This document shows, piece by piece, positions 57,840-64,000 of a DNA stretch of 64,000 nt. Both the position numbers and the translations under genes were made by a program. The DNA is from Siderastrea radians. Lineage: Eukaryota > Cnidaria > Anthozoa > Scleractinia > Rhizangiidae. Numbering within the stretch: the first letter of the stretch is position 1; the number at the start of each line of letters is the position of its first letter. Below the pieces are notes generated by a model, which was given only the letters and a program-made list of their open reading frames with translations, was not told the DNA's origin and did no database searches. Location of the stretch: the NCBI GenBank assembly GCA_964017195.1, contig OZ024898.1, positions 9,623,130 to 9,687,129 on the forward strand, written 5' to 3'.

Positions 57840-60280
57840 ACTGAGACATATACATCTTTTTTTTTTCCTTTTCCTCGCAAAAGTATTGTTCCTATACGTA
57901 ACTAGTTATGCAAATAAAAAGTTTGGCAACGTTCCGATCCCAAAGAATTGTTTGTTTATTGTTTATTAGTAAGCTTTGCTGAGCAACATCTAGCTCTTTT
58001 AGTCGTATAGAAAAAGGAAGTTGCTTTTCAGGTTAACAACCACTATTTTGCCTTATGTTTATAAAACATGTCATAGTTTGTGACTGTTTACACATGGCAA
58101 CGCAAATTAAACAATGTCTGTTAACACATGCAAAGGAAAAGCTTGCTCTGTTTTAGTCAACTATAGACACAACATTTTTCTCATTTTTCTTTTTGAGAAA
58201 TACGGTAGTCGTTTATTAATATATTTTCATCCTTTCACTTTCATTTTCTGAGGAAAACTTTCTTTGAACAAAACGTCGTTATAACATCCCCAAAATGCGA
58301 TGTTTCATTCTTCTATGGTAATACCACGAGTTTAATTAAACATAACTCATGGAAACCGTAATATATATCTAGTCATGCCGTTGTTCTAATTGCAAGACTG
58401 CAAAGGCGCTTGTTTATTAATTTATTTCCAGTATTTGGGGCTGTTTTAAAAGTCAGCTTGAGAGTACGAACTCCCAAAATCTGATACTGCAATCCCGTGT
58501 TTGCAGAAGCATCCTTATTATATCCGATGCCGACTCTTTTGAATTAAAATCCACCTGTTTTTTGCGGTTTCAAAAGTTTCCATACGGATAATTATTAATC
58601 CATTCGGTATTTTCCTACGCGATTCCCTCACTTTTTGACCGGTCAGGGTTTTTTTATGTTTTATGGGATGAAGTAATTGCAGTCAAATTCTGCCTTACAG
58701 ACACACGCTTAATACGGACATATATGTTATTTACCGGTCAGGAGGTACGTATAGGGAAAAACTGTGCCTGAGGTCTTTAGTACTTACTCAAGGGCACAGT
58801 TTTTCTCTGTAAGGAATGATCTTGGTGTAACATGTCTATTTTTTTCACTGCATTTTTCAAGATGAACGAGTCGAATTGGATATGAGAATTGGTTTCTGAA
58901 TAGTCTATCTGCTCGCGTTACCTCGCACCATCCAAATAAAAATTAACCTTACAAAAAGGAGCGGCTCGCAAACCTCAGGGACAAGGGATCAACTAATGAT
59001 AAAACAGAAGTTAAAGTATGTCAATCTCAATATCGTGATATTTCATAGCAAGCGTTAGTCCTGTTGCAAAGGACACATCACCGTACCCTAACCATGCCAA
59101 GGGGCTAAAACCTGGGTTGTGCTTGAAACGTCCTGTATTTTCAGGGTTTGCATGCGCGAGTCCCCCCCCCCCCCTCTTCCCCCGCCAATACTAGCTCGAC
59201 TCTCAAACACCAGCCCGACTCTCAAAAATCTGACGCAGTAGATCATGACTAAGAATACAGAACTAATGGAAGCAAAGGAGGGCGAAGACTGCTTCGTATG
59301 CTTCATTTGCAAAAAATAAAGCGTACTTCATGATCATCAATGCAAAGTTTGCTGATTATTTTCTCAGCTCATTATGGGATACCAAGATCACGTAGATCAC
59401 GTAGAGTGTGCGTAATTTGCCATATTTTCTGCTATCTATAGATATTTAAGCCTCAAGCCAGGCAAAGTTCAAATCCATATTCTGGCACATCCTTGACAAC
59501 ACATGTGAAACTTGCCCATATCAATACAAGAGTAATTGACTGCGTGTCGGTTGTAAGATTGCGGTTTTTCATCGAGGTACCACACATGAGAAAAGTGATG
59601 AAAGCAACAGGCCGTTAACCAAGCGCTTTTACTTTTTTCCAGTGTTTCAAGACCTGATGAAACAGAATTGCAGGGGTTTTTGAAATGACTTTTCAATCGG
59701 GCATAAGATGAAAATTTATCTACGTTTTGACATTGCATTGACATCCTATCTCAGTTGAGTTCACAGTCGATTTTCCTATACAAATGCATAGAGAGTTATC
59801 TTCTTCTCCCAGAATGCTGTTGTCATGTTACAGTGTAAAAGTGCAAAGTTTTGTAAGGTGCAGCACAATAATCTGAGACTGTGAATGGTCAACCGTTTTA
59901 GCTTTGGGAATCGTAAATGTCTCTGTACTTCACACTGAAACCGACATTGATTTACCTGCGTTTCAGCGCTTTTTAAAGCCATTTGAGAGAGATTTGCATC
60001 AGAACGCAGACGGTTTGTTCATGCGATGGCAAATGTTAGGGTCTCAAGCCCGTTGGAAACTGGAGTCTAGTTTAACGGCTCGAGTTTCAAGAGACTCCCG
60101 GGAAAATTTAGATTGAAACGATTGTATTTGAAATCTCACGAAGAAACAATCTCCCCTCTGCAGCAAATCTCTTCCAGTGTAAAGAGCTATAAAGCGCTCG
60201 GGTTTTCTGCGATAGTAAGTTTCTTTCTGACAAATTTTGTTCAAACAATTGCAAATGATAAGAACTTGACCACCACATGG
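57840..60280. other. Intergenic, no gene recognised
   Basis: No frame shows a domain. It includes a duplicated flank (to about 58.3 kb), a short inverted pair around GGGAAAAACTGTGCCTGAGG at 58755-58815, and a C run near 59160. Confidence 0.5.
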
Positions 60281-61190
60281 TTTGGTTCCAACATCAAGTT
60301 TATTTTACACCAGCGCTTGTACTATTGCACCTTTTTTCATCGGAATGACCAAACTCGAGAATATAATATAATAATAGGTCCGCATAGGGGACCAGTTGGA
60401 GCACAATTGTTGCATGGAAACCTACTGTCGAGAAAATAGTTGAACGCTCTCGACTCCGTTCTCGTACCCAGAATCCTCAGGCTTCTTGGTCAGGTGGTGG
60501 TCGCCGGAAGAAACTCTGGGGTAATGGGAAAACAGTTAGCCGCAGGATTCCTGCGGTAACAGTTTTATTACCCCAGAGTCTCTTCCGGCGACCACCAACT
60601 GACCAAGAAGCCTGAGGACTCTGGGTACGAGAATGTCTCGATCCCAGGGCTGCGGCTCCTCGGTCAACGCACTGTAACGACAATCGAGCGTTGAATGATG
60701 GGCTAAATAGCGAACTCAAAAAAACGCTAGCGGACTTCCCTTTTTAGACAAAGTTTGAAGTGATTGATATCCTGATGCAGGAATTGTCTCCAGTCTAGAT
60801 TTACCTACTGATCCATAAGCTAAAAAGAAAAGGAAGGAAAAAAGTCTATACTTCTGATCAAATCACTAAAGCACAATTACGATTTTTTTACGCCTATGAA
60901 AATATACAAAACTAATAAAAAGCTTATTTTTATTGTACTCTTAAACTTAATATTGTTGTTGGCTTTTCTCTTTTTTCGTTTACCAACTCAGCCCAGTCCC
61001 TTGGCATTCTCTTTCTTTAGGGGTGCGGAGGGAGGTTTGCGAAAGGTTGACGTAATGACAATCGCACGAAAATCGTGCGAGTAGGAAAGGAATGCCTGGG
61101 CACCAGGCTGTACTAGCTAAGAATATGCAAGAAAGGATAATTGGCTAAATGCGACTAATTAATATAAATGCAGTTAAATACTGAAACTTA
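60280..61190. repeat. Dispersed repeat D, copy 3
   Basis: GGTTCCAACATCAAGTTTAT, TTGTTGGCTTTTCTC, CTCAGCCCAGTCCCTT and CTGTACTAGCTAAGAATATG occur in the same order as copies 1 and 2. Interrupted by the foldback at 60458-60635. Confidence 0.6.
60458..60635. mobile_element. Palindromic MITE (hAT-like ends)
   Basis: Nearly the whole 178 bp is one palindrome centred on CCGCAGGATTCCTGCGG, with ends TTCTCGTACCCAGA / TCTGGGTACGAGAA. TCTCGACTCC (60448-60457) and TCTCGATCCC (60636-60645) look like a diverged 8-10 bp duplication. The ends match the larger element at 4245-5190. Confidence 0.78.
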
Positions 61191-61229
61191 AATTAAAAGT
61201 TTAAGTTTTTTGAGATTACTTATTTAGTT

Positions 61230-61490
61230 AGTAGGCCTCATTGCACCAAATGGCGCATAAGGCCCTAGAGTTTCCTGTAAACTGCTGAGGGGGTGGGGTG
61301 ATCAGCCCCACACCCAAACCCCAGCCTGGAAGGTCAGGGGCTGTCCTTTGTCATACCTCTCCCCCTCGACCAATCCGGTATGGTTCAACCTACCAGGGAC
61401 AGACGTCCCAGCAAGCATAGCTCCTGGGATCACCAAGGCACACAAGCCTCACCACCGCTGAAAAGACCCGGGTGGGCTTTTCTTGCGATA
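61230..61490. repeat. Unclassified repeat, GGCCTCATTGCACCA...
   Basis: GC-richer block with a B-box-like GGTTCAACCTACC and a G/C-rich AGACCCGGGTGGGCTTTTCT end. It may be a SINE-type fragment but no A box is clear. Confidence 0.3.
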
Positions 61491-63170
61491 GTTATATATA
61501 ATTACTTATCTGGGAAGTAAGAGATAACGCTAGCTTATGAGTAACTAACTACGCGAATGTTCTCTCTTCACATTATATTCATATATACACACACGGTGTA
61601 GCTTCTAAGAAATACTTTGGGAATCTAGAAAAATCTGTGGCAAAAATAGTACAAAGCTTTATTAACACTACAGAAGGTTCTGTGAGTGGTCTGAGTTAAG
61701 CGCCGTAACACGCAATGGTTTGTTTTTCAATTCAGTACATATTTCAGTATTGATAGTAAAATACCAGAAGCCGCTCGCGTTTGCGCTTTAGATTTCACGG
61801 TTGCTTGTTGGAAGCCTTCGCTTGTTTGGTACATTTTCACTTCGTTTGAAAAAATAACGAAAGAAATGACCACTGCACTAACGGGTAAATAAAAACAAAC
61901 ACTTCGAATAACATTTAACTTATATTTGAGGTACCCTGGGGACCAGAGGTTTGTTTTTCTCGCCAGCGTCGGGCGAAATCGGCCGGAGACCGAGCCGCGT
62001 CGGCCGAAGACTCACAATAGAGAAGATAAGTTGCAGTCGGAAACCGCGCAAGAAAAGCCTCTGGCATCCAGGGTATATTTCAGGTCAACGACGGAAATCT
62101 TATATTTTGTTTTTTGAGGTCGCAAAAATTTTACTCAGAGACTATTTTGCAAGAAATTGAGCTTTAAGAAGCTTGAGTCTGTTATCCGGGACACAACAAA
62201 GTTACGCTAAATTCACTTCCGGTTTAAAATTAATCTAGAAGGACACCAAATTTATCAACGTGCGAAGAACTTTAGTCGGGAAATTTGCTATAAAGTTCCT
62301 CCTCTTAGTTTTATGTATTCTTCTCATTTACTAATTAGTTTGAGGCTAATCGACAAAGGAAATGAGAAGAAAACTTCGTAAGAAAAGGCCGCCGCAGCCT
62401 CAAACCAGTTCGCAAAGGAGATGAAAGCAGTGAGTCGATTATTTTGCAGTAAAATGAGCTTATACAAGTAATCTCTATGTACTTGACGATGGAATGCATG
62501 ACCTCTAGGCCTTGTTTGTTGAATTCCCTGTAGCGTAACCTTCAAGATTTACTTTCACTTGTATTTTTCCTTTTGAATTAGAAAGAACATTTGTTACTTT
62601 TTCCGTATTTTTCCCTTTTGGAATTAGATTGGTTAAAACACCATTTTGACCTTCGTTTAGCTTGTGTGGTCGAATGTGAGTAAATGAAATATAATTTATG
62701 GAAACTAGAGGAAAAAATGAGACGTGAGGTAGAGTGCTCTGATCCCCAAAACTGCTCTGGCTTGCCATCATGGCGGTCTAAATTAATTTGCATATTGTGT
62801 AAGTATATTTAACCAGTTCACTTCCTGACCTTCCTCCCCCCCTACCCCCGCCAAAGTGACCCTCATAACTGCCCTTGAAGGACCAGGTAATGCAATAAGG
62901 AAATGCAAGAAGATGACAAACATGAATAAGAAAAAGGGAGCTTTAAGGGCTAACGTTTATGTGGATTAAAAATGGAGAAAAATGTTCATGTATTCTGTTC
63001 ACTATGCCTGCTTGACCTAGATTAAGGTAGATAACACTTGATAATTCGGGTTGGCCACTCAGATTGATATCGATTTAGACCCGCCCGCGTTTACACTCTG
63101 TGGCCCTTAGTGATCTCGTTTGAAATTCACAATAGGAAAACGCCTTCCACAATGCCTGAAATGATCCACC
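61490..63170. other. Intergenic, no gene recognised
   Basis: Short frames only. A GC-rich block at 61926-62090 has the look of another repeat (GGAAACCG, GTCGGGCGAAATCGGCCGG). No splice-linked exon could be found. Confidence 0.45.
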
Positions 63171-63175
63171 CATAG

Positions 63176-63325
63176 AGGATATTACACGGCGGCTTGAAGA
63201 TATGAATTTTATTTTCGAGTGGTAAAAACGATATTTTACGAACGAGCGCAGCGAGTGAGTAAGATATTGTTTTTTACCACGAGAAAATAAAATTTATATC
63301 TTCAAGCCGCCGTGTAATTTTCTTT
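63176..63325. repeat. Foldback repeat with CGAGCGCAGCGAG loop
   Basis: Arms ATTACACGGCGGCTTGAAGA and onward with their complement flank a loop ACGAGCGCAGCGAGTGAG. Loop and size class match the foldback at 49515-49622. Confidence 0.85.
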
Positions 63326-63334
63326 TTATTATAT

Positions 63335-63495
63335 TAGACAAGGGTGTTTTTGCACAAAAAACAGTGGAAAAGCGGGAAATGGCGTCATCGATATCCTCAC
63401 TAGTGAGGATATGGAAAATACACCACGCGAGTCCCGGATGTAGTTTCGTATGAACTTTACGAGTGGTCTATTTTCCACTAAAACACTTTTGTCTA
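63335..63495. mobile_element. MITE with TAGACAAGGGTGTTTT ends
   Basis: Left TAGACAAGGGTGTTTT with downstream GTGGAAAA pairs with right TTTTCCACTAAAACACTTTT then GTCTA. It contains the perfect palindrome ATCCTCACTAGTGAGGAT. Confidence 0.65.
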
Positions 63496-63593
63496 CATAA
63501 TAACTGTTTTTAATGTGCTAAGTATAGTTAGCGCGTGTGATTAGTGTTAAAGGAGAAGGTTTTTTTGAGCAATTTAACAACGTATACAGAGGT

Positions 63594-63698
63594 TTAAAGA
63601 GTAGCTATGTTGGTTTGCACACCGGTGGCACCGTAGTTACCAAAATCAGCTTCTCCATTTGAAGCGTCAAATGTGCAAGGCATGTGTGATTCTTCGTG
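63594..63698 (-). pseudogene. Degraded fibrinogen-like tail fragment
   Basis: The minus-strand frame reads HEESHMPCTFDASNGEADFG then NYGATGVQTNIATL and TAA. The ASNGEADFGNYGATGVQT stretch aligns with [20 protein letters not shown] of the gene A C-terminus. It lies 24 bp beyond the stop of the gene C exon, as if an older copy of the last exon remained. Confidence 0.55.
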
Positions 63699-63722
63699 AC
63701 AGGAGAACTGGTGTTTCAGCAA

Positions 63723-64000
63723 TTAGCGTACCCAAAGGTTTAAAGAGTAGCTTTTAGTTAGCGGACCAGCATTCCCCAGAGCACTAAAATGACCAAAATC
63801 ACCTTCTCCTCTTCCACCGTCATTGAAGGAAGCGGAGTTAGCCTCTGTTATTCCAATCCCGTGATCAGCACGTTTACAATTGGTGCCTCCTCCACCAATC
63901 ATCATCACTGCCCCATCAGCATCCCAGTGACACCAGAACCCAATGCCGTTGGCGCTTTGGATTTTTCCACTGCACGAGGCTTGTACGAAGCCTTCAGTCG
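63723..64000 (-). CDS. Gene C: fibrinogen-like C-terminal exon, 5' end beyond window
   Basis: Open to the window edge and ending in a stop at 63723. It encodes [78 protein letters not shown] and LNLWVR, about 80% like the gene A C-terminus by eye. It is the last exon of a third minus-strand paralogue that continues to the right. Confidence 0.88.
   Translation of the reverse strand, partial: TEGFVQASCSGKIQSANGIGFWCHWDADGAVMMIGGGGTNCKRADHGIGITEANSASFNDGGRGEGDFGHFSALGNAGPLTKSYSLNLWVR

Overview
The window is eukaryotic nuclear DNA: AT-rich, intron-dense (GT-AG introns, mostly phase-1 modular exons) and packed with short transposons and simple repeats. The domain mix (PAN/apple, fibrinogen-like, calcium-binding EGF, CUB, SRCR, and an anthrax-toxin-receptor-type host protein) suggests a cnidarian, most likely a stony coral or other hexacorallian. 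No bacterial gene, CRISPR array, rRNA or intact tRNA gene was seen. All host genes found lie on the minus strand.

Layout. (1) 1748-16517: ten exons of an anthrax-toxin-receptor-like (ANTXR-type) membrane protein. It has a signal peptide, a vWA domain with a complete MIDAS and the start of the Ig-like domain; the 3' part lies beyond the left edge. (2) 16.5-22.3 kb: intergenic, MITE-rich. (3) 22334-27720: gene A, six exons that join in frame into a 489-residue secreted protein: signal peptide, PAN, a short fibrinogen-N-like module, two EGFs and a fibrinogen-like C-terminal domain. The architecture resembles coral skeletal-organic-matrix/fibrinogen-related proteins. (4) 28-41 kb: intergenic, with several inverted-repeat elements including a 1 kb foldback. 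(5) 41065-54695: unit B, a relative of gene A. Its PAN and fibrinogen-N exons each carry a frameshift, it has three intact EGFs, and it ends in CUB-SRCR-SRCR instead of the fibrinogen domain. A broken non-LTR retrotransposon sits in one intron and is itself interrupted by an unusual element. (6) 54.8-63.6 kb: intergenic, with duplicated upstream segments. (7) 63594-64000: a degraded fibrinogen-tail fragment, then the last exon of a third paralogue (gene C) that runs off the right edge.

The region therefore reads as a tandemly expanded, exon-shuffled family of secreted modular proteins (A, B, C) next to an ANTXR-like gene. Exons of A and B are nearly all phase 1-1, and the EGF exons are all exactly 123 bp, which allows module swapping without breaking frame. 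The items most worth following up are the frameshifted PAN-EGF-CUB-SRCR unit, the 2.5 kb insert with iterated inverted CCGATT/AATCGG arrays carrying a possible ATPase fragment, the paired outward-facing hammerhead-like motifs, and a 1.85 kb unknown element present twice in opposite orientation with conserved reading frames. All exon models rest on splice-site, phase and domain reading only; no search or transcript evidence was available.
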